A stretch of DNA of 22,370 bases from Novosphingobium sp. 9U (GTDB lineage: Bacteria; Pseudomonadota; Alphaproteobacteria; Sphingomonadales; Sphingomonadaceae). The notes under the pieces are model-generated. The model was not told the DNA's origin, ran no database searches, and saw nothing but the letters and a program-made list of their open reading frames with translations. Within the stretch, counting starts at the first letter, position 1, and every line of letters starts with the position of its first letter. The stretch spans positions 1 through 22,370 of the forward strand of contig NZ_LR732518.1 of assembly GCF_902506425.1 (NCBI RefSeq), given 5' to 3'. The translations under genes and the position numbers were made by a program. Positions 7,549 to 15,431 of the stretch are shown piece after piece.

Positions 7549-8807
7549 GGCCGGGCCCTTCCGTGTGAGGCAAGCGAGAACAGCGCCTTCTCCTCCGCGG
7601 GATCGGCGATGCCGAGGACCCGGTCGGCCAGGTACTCGCCGGTCTGCGGCCCCATCTTGAAGGCGTGGCCCGAGCCGCCGCCCGCAATCCACACGTTCTG
7701 GAACTCAGGGTGAGTGTCGATGATGTAGTGGCCGTTGTCGGAGCTCTCGATGGTGCAGACGCGGCTTGCCACCACTGGCTGTCCGACGAGGCCGGGCACG
7801 CGCATTTTCACGAACTCAAGCGCGTAATCGAGGACGAAGTTGGAGGCGATCCGTTCACCGCTGTCCGGGTCCATCGGGATGCTCGCGCCCGCCGACGGCG
7901 CGACCTTGAAGCCGTAGTCTACATCACTCAACGAGTAGCCGGCGCCGGCCATCCCATCGCCGTGGTACATGTTAGGGAAGCGCTCGACGTGGTAGCGGTC
8001 GTCACCCGGCGGGGAGCCGATGTAGAACACCTCGTTGCGGCGGCGAGAGATGAAGCCGTCCATGAACGTGGGGAACAGCGTCGGCAGCCATGGACCGCAA
8101 GCGAAGATCGCCATGCCCGTGCTCAGGCGCTCACCGCTTGCCAAGGCGAGGTCCGTGATGCGGCCGCCGGTCGAGGCTCCCGGTTTGGCCATGCCGAGCT
8201 TCACGGTGCCGCCCTTCTGGCGGAACACCTCGGATGCGGCGATGATGGACTCTCGCGCCTTCACCGTGCCCGCGCGCGGCTCGAACATGGCGACATCGAT
8301 GTCGTCATAGCGGCCTTGCGGCCAGCGCTTGGCGAGTTCGTCGCCAGTCAGCATCTCGTAGGGGATCTTCAGCTTGTCAAAGAGCGCAAGCTGGGCCTTG
8401 ACCGACTCCGGCTTCTGGTGCGGCGTGACGACGCCGTTGGCATAGATCAGGCGGCGCTTGAACTCATCCTGCCGCTCATGCCAGCGAGTGAAGGCCTTCA
8501 TCGCCCAGCGCGTGTAGATCTCGCGGTCGCCATAGGCGGCACGGATCTGGCGGGTCTCGTCACCGGAAGTCTGACGGGCGTTGCCCGGGCCGTAGCTGTC
8601 GATCAGCGTGACTTTGGCGCCCCGCTCGCGCAGGCACAGCGCCGTCCAGGCCCCGAAGGCGCCGGCCCCGACCACCGTGATGTCCGGCAGGTTCCGTCCG
8701 ATCGTGGGAGCCTTGCGCGTGGCCGCCTGCGCCGTTTGCGCAATGGCGGTCGCGGCTGCCGCAGTGCCCAGAGCCGTCAGCGCGGCTCGTCTGTCCATGT
8801 CCACCAT
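7545..8807 (-). CDS. Tat-type FAD-dependent oxidoreductase, MSOX/sarcosine-oxidase family (first copy)
   Basis: The 420-residue product is a paralogue of the flavoprotein at 5784-7028. They share blocks such as SDNGHYIIDTHPE, AGGGSGHAFKMGP and ARESMI/ARESII. The N-terminus MVDMDRRAALTALGTAAAA carries a twin-arginine signal. FAD contacts are ITVVGAGAFG (43-52), Asp70, and SGDETRQIRAAYG (81-93). Cys351 in RVCTIESSDNGH corresponds to the covalent-flavin cysteine of monomeric sarcosine oxidase. The ATG at 8807 is chosen because GAAGG lies 8 bases upstream; it starts 23 bases after the TonB receptor stop. A second ATG at 8798 is possible, and an upstream in-frame extension to 8876 would overlap the receptor gene. 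The two paralogues probably act on related or successive substrates in the periplasm. Members of the family usually reduce oxygen and release peroxide, which would be unusual for this compartment. Confidence 0.83.
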   Translation of the reverse strand: MVDMDRRAALTALGTAAAATAIAQTAQAATRKAPTIGRNLPDITVVGAGAFGAWTALCLRERGAKVTLIDSYGPGNARQTSGDETRQIRAAYGDREIYTRWAMKAFTRWHERQDEFKRRLIYANGVVTPHQKPESVKAQLALFDKLKIPYEMLTGDELAKRWPQGRYDDIDVAMFEPRAGTVKARESIIAASEVFRQKGGTVKLGMAKPGASTGGRITDLALASGERLSTGMAIFACGPWLPTLFPTFMDGFISRRRNEVFYIGSPPGDDRYHVERFPNMYHGDGMAGAGYSLSDVDYGFKVAPSAGASIPMDPDSGERIASNFVLDYALEFVKMRVPGLVGQPVVASRVCTIESSDNGHYIIDTHPEFQNVWIAGGGSGHAFKMGPQTGEYLADRVLGIADPAEEKALFSLASHGRARP

Positions 8808-8830
8808 GTGCTGTACCTTCCCCCGGGCGA

Positions 8831-11416
8831 TCAGAACGAGAAACCGGCGCGGGCGTAGTAGAAGCCGCCCTGCCAATCGACGACGGAGTCCGAGCGGTAG
8901 ATCGCGCCGTTGACGGCTTGTCCGATCTTGTCGCGATCGGGATAGTTGTCGAACACGTTGCGCGCGCCAACCGAAAGCCGCAGCTTCTCGGCAATTGTGT
9001 AGCTCACCTCCACGTCGATCAGCGCTTCTGTGCCGAAGCTCTGGATCGGGAAGGCGGGCGCGGTGTTGATCTGCGCCTTGTACGGACCGTACAGGTTGCC
9101 GCGGACGAGCGCCTCGAACGGCCCGATCTCGTGAACCAGGCTGATCACGCTGCGCCAGCGGGGCTGAAATTTCTCGAAGTTGAACACCGACACGCTATTG
9201 AACAGGTTGGGGATCTTCAGATCGTCGATCTTGTAGCGGTTGAGATTGAAGCTCGCGGTCAGCGAGGTGGACTGACCACTGCCCCAGTTCTGCTTGTAGG
9301 TGCCAACGACGTCAAAGCCTTTGGTGGTGGAGTCGAACGCGTTCTGGAAAAAGTTGACGCTGGAGATGCTCTCGGCGCCGACCACTCCGGCGGCGATCAT
9401 GCGGTCGCGGATCGCCGGCGTCACCGTGATCGCGGATGTCGAGTAGACCTGGTCACGAATCTTGATCAGGTAGGCGTCGGCGGTCATTGAGAAACCTTGC
9501 AGGACGCTGAGAGTGAAGCCGGCCGAAAAGTTGGTGGACTTTTCCGGCTTTAGCGGCTTCGCGCCGAGGTATTCGGAAACCGGGTTGGTCGCTGGGAACA
9601 GTCCGGCTTGCGTGATATTCCCGTCCACGTTGCGGACGGAAACGCTGGTGTAATACAGCTGTCCGGGTGTCGGCGCGCGAAAACCAGTCCCGATCGAGCC
9701 GCGCAGAGCGACACCATCGGCAATCTCGATACGGGTGGCCGCCTTCACGTTCGCGGTCGATCCGAAGTCTGCGAAGTGCTCGTACCGCACGGCGCCGTCC
9801 ACGAACCAGCCCTTCACTATGTCGGTCGATGCCTCACCATAAAAGGAATAGCTGTTGCGGTGGAAGCTGCCCGCAGCGGTAGGTGACAAGCCCGGGAACC
9901 CGTTCGAGCCGACGGCGAGCACGTTGTATGCAGGATCGAGCCCGGCGAACCCGTCGGCGCTGCTGCTGAGGTAATTGGCGCAATTGATGCCGGCATTCTG
10001 CGGCGCGCTCGCGCGCAAGGTATGCGTGTCGGTGCAGAAGTCGAAGGGATCCTGCGTGGCGAATTGCCCAGCGGCGTAGGAGGCGGGGTCGCCAGCTATG
10101 ATCTTGTAACCTTCTCGCCGGAACTCGCCACCGAAACTGAGCGTCAGCTGTTCGGCAAGGAAGCCGGTCTCCAGGGCATAGGAGAAATCCGCGTTGGCGG
10201 AGAGCTCGTCCGAGACCAACGACCCGGGCAAGAATTTCGTCGGCGTATCAGGGCCGATCGATGCGTTGACGGTGTTGCTGAGCGAGTAGTCGATGCGGCT
10301 CTTGCCGTAGCGGCCGGACAGGTCGAAGCTGAGGCCATCGCTGCCGCCCAGTTCGCCGCGGTAGCCAACCGCCACGCTGAGGTCGGTCACCTTGCCCGAG
10401 AACTGCGGCGTGAACCCTGCCGGGAAGAGCTGGTTGAAGCGGAAGACCGAGCCATCCTGCAGCCGAATGGGATTGTCATTCACCACCTGCCCGGCAGCGG
10501 GATACCGATAGTGGAAGTCGCCTGTCGACTTCGAGCGTGAGTAGTTGCCGAAGGCGTAGATACGCGATCCGTCTTCAAGGTCGATGCCGGCATTCACGAA
10601 ACCGCGGATCGCCTCACCCTTGGGTTGTCCCCAACGCTGCACCGGGTCATCTATGTCGATCAACGCGGCGTAGCTGGGATTGGCGGCGGCATACGGCACG
10701 ACGCAGAAGGACACGTTGCAGAACTGATTGGACCGGGTCGTACGCGCATTCCTGGTGTACTCGACGGTGGCGTTCAGGAAGCCATTGCTGGTCAGCTTCA
10801 TGCCGATATTGCCGGAGACCATCAGGTCCTCGCCATCTCCCTTGTAGTACTGACCACCCTGCACGATGAGTGAACCGCCGTGATCTGCATCCTTCAGAAG
10901 AAAGTTGATAACCCCGGCGATTGCGTCAGAGCCATATTGGGCAGCCGCGCCGTCTCGTAGCACTTCGACGGACTTCAGTGCGAGCGACGGTATGGTGGCA
11001 GCGTCTGCAGCCTGTGCGCCCGCGCCGCCGGTGGTCATCACCGCAGACTTGTGACGTCGTTTTGAGTTCACCAGCAGCAGCGTCTTATCGCCTGGAAGAC
11101 CCCGAAGCGTGGCAGGACGCACGAAAGTGCCGCCGTCCGAATTTGGGTTGCGGCCCACGGCGTAGGACGGGACCAGCGTCTTAATCACATCTTGCGTGTC
11201 GGTGAACGAGATCGCCTCGATCTCTGCCTGCGGAATGACGTCGATGGGAACGGCAGAGTCCGCTACAGTCCGCGGCTTACCCCGGCTGCCGGTGACGACG
11301 ATCTGGCTGTCCAGATCAGTTGTCTCCGGCGAGGTTTCCTGGGCATGCGAACCTTGCGACCAGGCGAACAGTGAGAACGCCGTCGCGGTCAAGAGCCTGG
11401 TCTTCGAATACTTCAT
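8831..11416 (-). CDS. TonB-dependent outer-membrane receptor, first gene of the amine-oxidation operon
   Basis: The 861-residue product is a complete TonB-dependent receptor. A signal peptide covers residues 1-25 (MKYSKTRLLTATAFSLFAW, cleavage after GSHA), followed by a TonB-box-like SQIVVTG near 37-43. The plug follows, with TLRGLPGDKTLLLVNSKR and the hallmark VEVLRDGAAAQYGSDAIAG at about 150-168. The rest is a 22-strand-type beta-barrel ending in the aromatic YARAGFSF typical of outer-membrane proteins. Receptors of this class import scarce nutrients across the outer membrane using TonB energy; they are not limited to iron. It heads a minus-strand gene series with two exported flavoproteins and DadA, so the ligand is more likely an amine or amino-acid derivative than a siderophore. 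A G-rich GGGGGC precedes the ATG. Its promoter region is shared with the divergent Lrp-type regulator, which probably controls it. Confidence 0.9.
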   Translation of the reverse strand: MKYSKTRLLTATAFSLFAWSQGSHAQETSPETTDLDSQIVVTGSRGKPRTVADSAVPIDVIPQAEIEAISFTDTQDVIKTLVPSYAVGRNPNSDGGTFVRPATLRGLPGDKTLLLVNSKRRHKSAVMTTGGAGAQAADAATIPSLALKSVEVLRDGAAAQYGSDAIAGVINFLLKDADHGGSLIVQGGQYYKGDGEDLMVSGNIGMKLTSNGFLNATVEYTRNARTTRSNQFCNVSFCVVPYAAANPSYAALIDIDDPVQRWGQPKGEAIRGFVNAGIDLEDGSRIYAFGNYSRSKSTGDFHYRYPAAGQVVNDNPIRLQDGSVFRFNQLFPAGFTPQFSGKVTDLSVAVGYRGELGGSDGLSFDLSGRYGKSRIDYSLSNTVNASIGPDTPTKFLPGSLVSDELSANADFSYALETGFLAEQLTLSFGGEFRREGYKIIAGDPASYAAGQFATQDPFDFCTDTHTLRASAPQNAGINCANYLSSSADGFAGLDPAYNVLAVGSNGFPGLSPTAAGSFHRNSYSFYGEASTDIVKGWFVDGAVRYEHFADFGSTANVKAATRIEIADGVALRGSIGTGFRAPTPGQLYYTSVSVRNVDGNITQAGLFPATNPVSEYLGAKPLKPEKSTNFSAGFTLSVLQGFSMTADAYLIKIRDQVYSTSAITVTPAIRDRMIAAGVVGAESISSVNFFQNAFDSTTKGFDVVGTYKQNWGSGQSTSLTASFNLNRYKIDDLKIPNLFNSVSVFNFEKFQPRWRSVISLVHEIGPFEALVRGNLYGPYKAQINTAPAFPIQSFGTEALIDVEVSYTIAEKLRLSVGARNVFDNYPDRDKIGQAVNGAIYRSDSVVDWQGGFYYARAGFSF

Positions 11417-11466
11417 CGTTTGCCCCCATAAAGATGAAATCGTTGCTATGCCTCCCCGTCAGATTG

Positions 11467-11504
11467 GAAATGCTGCGATATGCTGCATTTCTCTGTTGCA
11501 TTTC
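11467..11504. promoter_or_regulatory. Candidate Lrp-type operator: inverted repeat plus extra half-site
   Basis: GAAATGCTGC at 11467-11476 and GCTGCATTTC at 11482-11491 form an imperfect inverted repeat (9 of 10 positions pair) around a 5-base AT-rich centre. A third GCATTTC half-site follows at 11498-11504. It lies between the divergent TonB receptor (start 11416) and the Lrp/AsnC gene (start 11576). On the minus strand it overlaps a plausible promoter, TTGAAA (11506-11501) and CATATC (11482-11477), 18 bases apart. Spaced palindromic half-sites next to the regulator's own gene are typical of Lrp/AsnC autoregulation. Binding is inferred. Confidence 0.5.
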
Positions 11505-11575
11505 AATGTAGCCGATGCGCAAAATCAAATCTCAGCAAACTGAAGCCGACAAATCGAATGAAAGAGTGACTTTCC

Positions 11576-12088
11576 ATGCAAAACTCAATGATCTCGTCGA
11601 AATCCGGCGCAGTGCCGCTCGACCGCATGGATTACCGAATCATAAAGGCGCTCGTCGAGGATGGTCGGATCAGCGACACGGCCCTTGGAGAACGCTTGCA
11701 TTTGTCGAGCACCGCGGTGGCACGTCGCCGGCGCCAGCTGGAAGAGGCGGGCGTGATCAAGAGCTACACCGCGTTCATGAGCGCCCAGGTCTTGGGTCTC
11801 TCGATGACGGTAATCGTGCACATCGAGCTAACCTCACAAGCCGAGCAGGTGCTGATGGACTTCGAGGAAGCCGTGCTGGGTTGCCCGTCGATGTCGTTCT
11901 GCAGCTTCGTTTCGGGCGAGACCGACTTCATCATGATGGTGCATGTGCCGACGTTCGAAGCTTACGACACCGTCTATCGCAAGGAGCTATCCACGCTACC
12001 TCATGTAGCGCGAATTCGCAGTAGCTTCGTGATGCGGCAAGTGGCGGCACGGCTAGTGCCGCCAGCGGCATTCGACCGCCTCGATTAA
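11576..12088 (+). CDS. Lrp/AsnC-family transcriptional regulator
   Basis: The 170-residue product has the standard two-domain layout. An N-terminal winged helix-turn-helix lies at about residues 15-65 (LDRMDYRIIKALVEDGRISD, then ERLHLSSTAVARRRRQLEEAGVI). A C-terminal RAM-type domain lies at about 72-155 (MTVIVHIEL, FCSFVSGETDFIMMVHVPTFEAY, RIRSSFVMRQV). In Lrp/AsnC proteins the RAM domain mediates assembly and binds amino acids or related effectors. The gene is divergent from the TonB receptor and flavoprotein genes, so it is the obvious local regulator, with an effector likely to be the imported substrate or a derived amino acid. The ATG at 11576 is preceded by a weak purine stretch (AAAGAGTGA). 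The recognition helix has an unusually basic RRRR run. The effector is not predictable from sequence alone. Confidence 0.9.
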   Translation: MQNSMISSKSGAVPLDRMDYRIIKALVEDGRISDTALGERLHLSSTAVARRRRQLEEAGVIKSYTAFMSAQVLGLSMTVIVHIELTSQAEQVLMDFEEAVLGCPSMSFCSFVSGETDFIMMVHVPTFEAYDTVYRKELSTLPHVARIRSSFVMRQVAARLVPPAAFDRLD

Positions 12089-12681
12089 GCCGCACCGGCT
12101 AATTGGGTCTACCGGTCACATCGCGGTGTTGCGCCAAATTGAATCGACACAAAGGCTTGCATTGATTCCTTCGCAGCGTCGGGAAGCCGACACTTCCGTT
12201 GGCAACTAGGGTGAACGAGTAACCGAAGTTGGGACGGGAAAAGGGTGGTCCGAGTGGCCGCAAGTGGGTCACCGCCCAGCGGACGAGCATGGCAGCTCGC
12301 GATCAGCTTACGTCATTCCGAAGCAATCCTGGGATATCTGCCCTCGTTGATCGCGATCCTCTAGTGGCCGCACATCTAACCCTGGAACAGCCATTCGCAA
12401 GACGCCGCTGATTTGGTTACCCGTGATCGGCGGATCATACTGCGAGAACTCGACTGGAAGATCGTCCGAGTGGAAACATCGGGCAAACGTGAAGAGAAAA
12501 CTGCTTTCACCCTGGGGCGCAGGTGCAACTGTAGCCTGGAAAGTCGTGATAAGGGCTGAGCCTAGTGGTCGCTCGACCCCAACGCAGACTGCTTCATCGG
12601 CAGCTAAGCGGATGTCGGAAAACTGTTGCCAAAGTCGGCACACCGATCATGATCGTGCGTCGAGCGTTTAGGGAAATTGCC
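12089..12681. other. Intergenic region with one dispersed repeat
   Basis: This stretch of 593 bases lies between the Lrp-type regulator and the TPR gene. It contains a dispersed repeat copy at about 12224-12286. A 111-residue minus-strand frame at 12308-12643 has no family features and is treated as chance. The promoter for the downstream TPR gene should lie near the right end, but no clear boxes were found. Confidence 0.5.
12224..12286 (+). repeat. Dispersed intergenic repeat, copy 3
   Basis: The first block is GAAGTTGGGACGGG and the second GAGTGGCCGCAAGTGGGTCA, followed by CAGCGGACG. This is the copy closest to the consensus drawn from the window. Copy 1 shares 18 of the 20 bases of its second block. 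Confidence 0.65.
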
Positions 12682-13824
12682 ATGTTTTCCGTCTCTATGC
12701 TGATCCTCGCACAAGTAGCTGCTTCGGCAGCGCCGGCCTCTGATATCGTCGTAAAAGCTAAGCGGATCGATGGAGCACTGAACGCGTGCATCGCGCGCGG
12801 CTGCTCCTCGCCCGACGATATTCGCATGTCAATCGCGCTCGCGGAGGCACAGTTTGCCGCCGGCGATTACAACGGTGCTCAACGCACACTCAACGCCGCG
12901 ATCCAACGCGACAAGGGTGCCGCAAGAACCTTTCCCCGCATGGTGGCCGCGCTCTATGAGGCTAGCGGCACTGTAGGTTTACATCGCGGAGACATGGACG
13001 CGCACCGCAGAGCCATCATCGGCAAGTCCGACACGTTGCGCAACAACCTGCCAGCCAACGACATGCAAGTGCTTCTACTCGGCATCGAACTTGGCGACTA
13101 CTATGCCGAACGCGGCGATTGGCGCGAAGCCGAGCGCCGCTATGCCGCCGCAGAGCAGGGCTTTTCTCAAGAGCAGCAACCGCGGCTTGCGGCGCTGACG
13201 GCCCTGCGGGGAGCGCACATGGCGTTCGCGCGTGATAACCTGCCGCTAAGCGAAAGTCGGCTACGGGCCGTCGAAAAGATGCCGGCAGCGGACGAACCAA
13301 CAGTAGCTCAGATGCGCGCCGTCTTGGCTGCACGCATTGCGGCAAAGAAAGGCGAGCAGGGCGGCATAGATGCCCTGCTGGCGACACTGCGCACGGACCC
13401 CACAACCCCTCCAGTGCTGCTGCACGACGTCTCCGCCGAACCGAGCGCTGCGCAGTCAGCGGCGGAGAATGCCAAGCGCTTCATGGAGGGAAACCCTGCC
13501 GGGCCGGCCCCCAGCGAGGCTCTCTCGATCCAGTGGGCGGACATCGGCTACATGGTGGCGTCCGATGGCCACGTGTCCGAAGTGGACGTGCTCCGTGGAA
13601 AGGGCGACCTACGATGGACTGCGGCATACTTGAAGCGCATCGCCAAACGCCGCTACGCACCGCTTGCGCTGCCACCGGGTCAGCCCGGGGTTTACCGCGT
13701 CGACCGCTTAACCTGGCGCGCGGAGCACGTCGTCCCGATTGGCTCACTCATCAAACGGCCGGCAGGCGTGCGCCAGTTGCAGGTGCTGGATCTGACCAAG
13801 GCATCCGGACCACCGCCCAGCTAG
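12682..13824 (+). CDS. Secreted TPR-like protein with a TonB-type C-terminal domain
   Basis: The 380-residue product starts with a short signal (MFSVSMLILAQVAASAAP, residues 1-18). From about 45 to 225 it is helical and repetitive, with TPR-like pairs such as ALAEAQFAAGDYNGAQRTL, GDYYAERGDWREAERRYAAA and LRGAHMAFARDNLPLSESRL. The last third holds a TonB C-terminal-like module: QWADIGYMVASDGHVSEVDV (284-303), a basic KRIAKRRYAPL (318-328) and VYRVDRLTW (337-345). Tails of this kind are common in sphingomonad secreted proteins, probably as protein-interaction modules. ATG 12682 is chosen because AGGGAA lies just upstream and the signal peptide starts there; an in-frame ATG at 12649 would add eleven residues before the signal. 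The gene is alone on the plus strand. Its partner and pathway are unknown. Confidence 0.72.
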   Translation: MFSVSMLILAQVAASAAPASDIVVKAKRIDGALNACIARGCSSPDDIRMSIALAEAQFAAGDYNGAQRTLNAAIQRDKGAARTFPRMVAALYEASGTVGLHRGDMDAHRRAIIGKSDTLRNNLPANDMQVLLLGIELGDYYAERGDWREAERRYAAAEQGFSQEQQPRLAALTALRGAHMAFARDNLPLSESRLRAVEKMPAADEPTVAQMRAVLAARIAAKKGEQGGIDALLATLRTDPTTPPVLLHDVSAEPSAAQSAAENAKRFMEGNPAGPAPSEALSIQWADIGYMVASDGHVSEVDVLRGKGDLRWTAAYLKRIAKRRYAPLALPPGQPGVYRVDRLTWRAEHVVPIGSLIKRPAGVRQLQVLDLTKASGPPPS

Positions 13825-13849
13825 GTCGCCTTATTCCGCACACACCGAG

Positions 13850-13985
13850 AGATCGAGTTGGAACCTTACCAGCTCGAGCCGGCTGAGGTGTTCGCGGTCT
13901 TCCCTGCAGGTTCAAGGCCATCAGCAAAGGTGCGAGCCATCGTAGAGCACCTCGCCGCTTCGCTTGGTGCCGAGGCTGAACGGCC
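13850..13985 (+). pseudogene. C-terminal remnant of a LysR-family regulator
   Basis: In one frame this stretch reads LEPYQLEPAEVFAVFPAGSR then PSAKVRAIVEHLAASLG. This matches the end of the effector domain in LysR-type regulators, where a LEPxxxPPxxVxAVFP strand is followed by PSAKVRAFVDFLAxxL. Nothing upstream encodes the helix-turn-helix or the rest of the effector domain: the TPR gene stops at 13824. The frame runs on downstream without family features. It is best read as a relic of a deleted regulator. The call rests on about 40 residues. Confidence 0.5.
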
Positions 13986-14402
13986 GAGACATGCGCTTCT
14001 TGCCATTCCCATTCCAGGTCATAGCCCTCCGCTTATGACACCAGTAACCCGTTATGGATATTCTGCTCGGGCGTTCCTCAGCGGAACGACGGCTTCTTCC
14101 CAGCTCCCGCCGACCCGAGCCGCGGGTTCAACCAGCCAGAGCGCTTACCGGCCCAACATGAATGAAAGCCGCTGTTGGGAAGCGGGCAGGGCGGTCTGAA
14201 CGTCCATTTATGGGTCTGCCGAACAACGATAGGTCAGGGTGGCCATTCCTTGCACCGTTCCAGAGTGGCAAGCAGCTCAGCCCAATGTTGGTCAGGGAGG
14301 CCCCCCCGGAGGACAGCCATCCGTTCACTCGATCGGCACGGTTTCTCCATCCTGAACAGGAATTCAGGAAGAGAGATTGGGAAGGATCGCCACGTGCCGT
14401 TG
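13986..14402. other. Intergenic region, relics and one dispersed repeat
   Basis: No supported gene. A dispersed repeat copy is at 14167-14222. A minus-strand frame from about 14430 down to 14234 reads HDNGTWRSFPISLPEFLFRM and then DQHWAELLATLERCKEWPP. It has the look of a protein C-terminus but I recognise no family, and it has no start of its own. It could be the tail of another decayed gene. Confidence 0.4.
14167..14222 (+). repeat. Dispersed intergenic repeat, copy 4
   Basis: GCCGCTGTTGGGAAGCGGGC is followed by GAACGTCCATTTATGGGTCT. Block order, spacing and strand match the other copies; the second block is more diverged, sharing TTTATGGGTC with copy 2. Confidence 0.6.
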
Positions 14403-14918
14403 TCATGGCAGGCCAGAGGTAGCATAATCCAGGATGACCTTTCGGCCTGACCGTCGTTCCGTCCTCGCCGGCCTTGCCATGCTGGGATCCCCCATCTCAC
14501 GCTCGGCGCGGGGGCAGCGCGAGACAAACGCGCGCCAGGCATTGCCGTCACTATAGATGACTTCGATCTGTCGGATAGCATGGGCTGCTCGCTTCTTGAT
14601 AAGGTCGATACTGGCAGGGGACACATGCGCGAAAAGGCCCATGGCCTCTCGCGTCATGCCAGCATCGATGATCGCCACGGTCATGCCGCTGCCGTCAATA
14701 CCGCGAGTGTAGGCACGATCGGTCCGGACGGAGGAGATGCCCCAGGAAAGTCGGTACTCGAGGCTGGAGCGCTTGGGCCGCGGGATGCGCTTCGCCTTCG
14801 GCGGGGAGGCCGCAGCAGCAGGCCCGCTCGGTAGCGACGCGAGGACAGTGCAACTCAGCAGAAGGCCAGCGCTTGCACGCAACAGCGCCGCACGCTTGTG
14901 GAGGGGGGGACTCAGCAA
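14403..14918 (-). pseudogene. N-terminal remnant of a subtilisin-like (S8) autotransporter serine protease
   Basis: The 171-residue frame starts at a TTG (14918) and has a convincing signal peptide at about residues 8-38. It then shows the start of a subtilase domain: SSLEYRLSWGISSVRTDRAY (51-70), and GSGMTVAIIDAG (77-88) holding the catalytic Asp85. MGLFAHVSPASIDLI (93-107) also fits the sphingomonad autotransporter-protease pattern. After about residue 110 the similarity stops. The catalytic His (HGTHVA), the Ser motif (GTSMA) and any autotransporter barrel are missing, and the tail is Arg-rich and unrecognisable. Full-length relatives are many hundred residues, so this is a truncated, inactive remnant. 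I cannot tell whether deletion or frameshift ended it. Confidence 0.65.
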
Positions 14919-15431
14919 TGGACGCTCTACATGGAAAGATCAGATGGAGCTTAGATCGATCTTTTGATCGTACTTACAAGGGCTTGGAGCGCGCGCACTG
15001 GCTCGCACGCAAGCGGACCCACCATTAACAACCAGATACGAAAGTCGGCCGCCAAGCGAGCGGCTCATCCATGGTCCTGTTTGGGCGCAGCAGGTCGAGC
15101 GTTGCGCGTTCGGCGGACGGAGGTCATGCTCACCGGACTACTGCGTGATGCATGTGGCAATAAGACATCCCGACTACCTCCTGTCCGTTGTTGAACGGCT
15201 AGCTGGCCGGAGGAACTGCCAAACGATAGGAACGAGCGCGGGAATTCGGCAGCTGAACGAAGCGTCTGGGTGTCCAGAATCGGTCCGCAGAAACGCTTTA
15301 GTACCGGCCGGTTACCGCCGACGGGCTGCCCATCAGGGTAGGTCAGCGATGGGCACCAATTGATCACTTCGGTGGCGACGGCTCCGTGGGCAAGGACATG
15401 ATCTCACGCGGTCAGCTTACGGGACCAACAC
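14919..15431. other. Intergenic region, nothing recognised
   Basis: About 513 bases separate the protease remnant from the VOC gene. Short frames occur in all phases but none has a family pattern, a hydrophobic segment or a credible start. No tRNA-like fold, strong hairpin with a T-tract, or clear repeat copy was found. Confidence 0.5.

Noticed and set aside
7665..8858. A 397-codon plus-strand frame
   Set aside because: It is fully antisense to the MSOX-family gene at 7545-8807, Arg/Ala/Val rich and without family motifs, which is typical of high-GC shadow frames.
12308..12643. A 111-residue minus-strand frame in the gap before the TPR gene
   Set aside because: No family pattern, no signal or membrane segment, no credible ribosome binding site, and it overlaps the likely promoter of the TPR gene.
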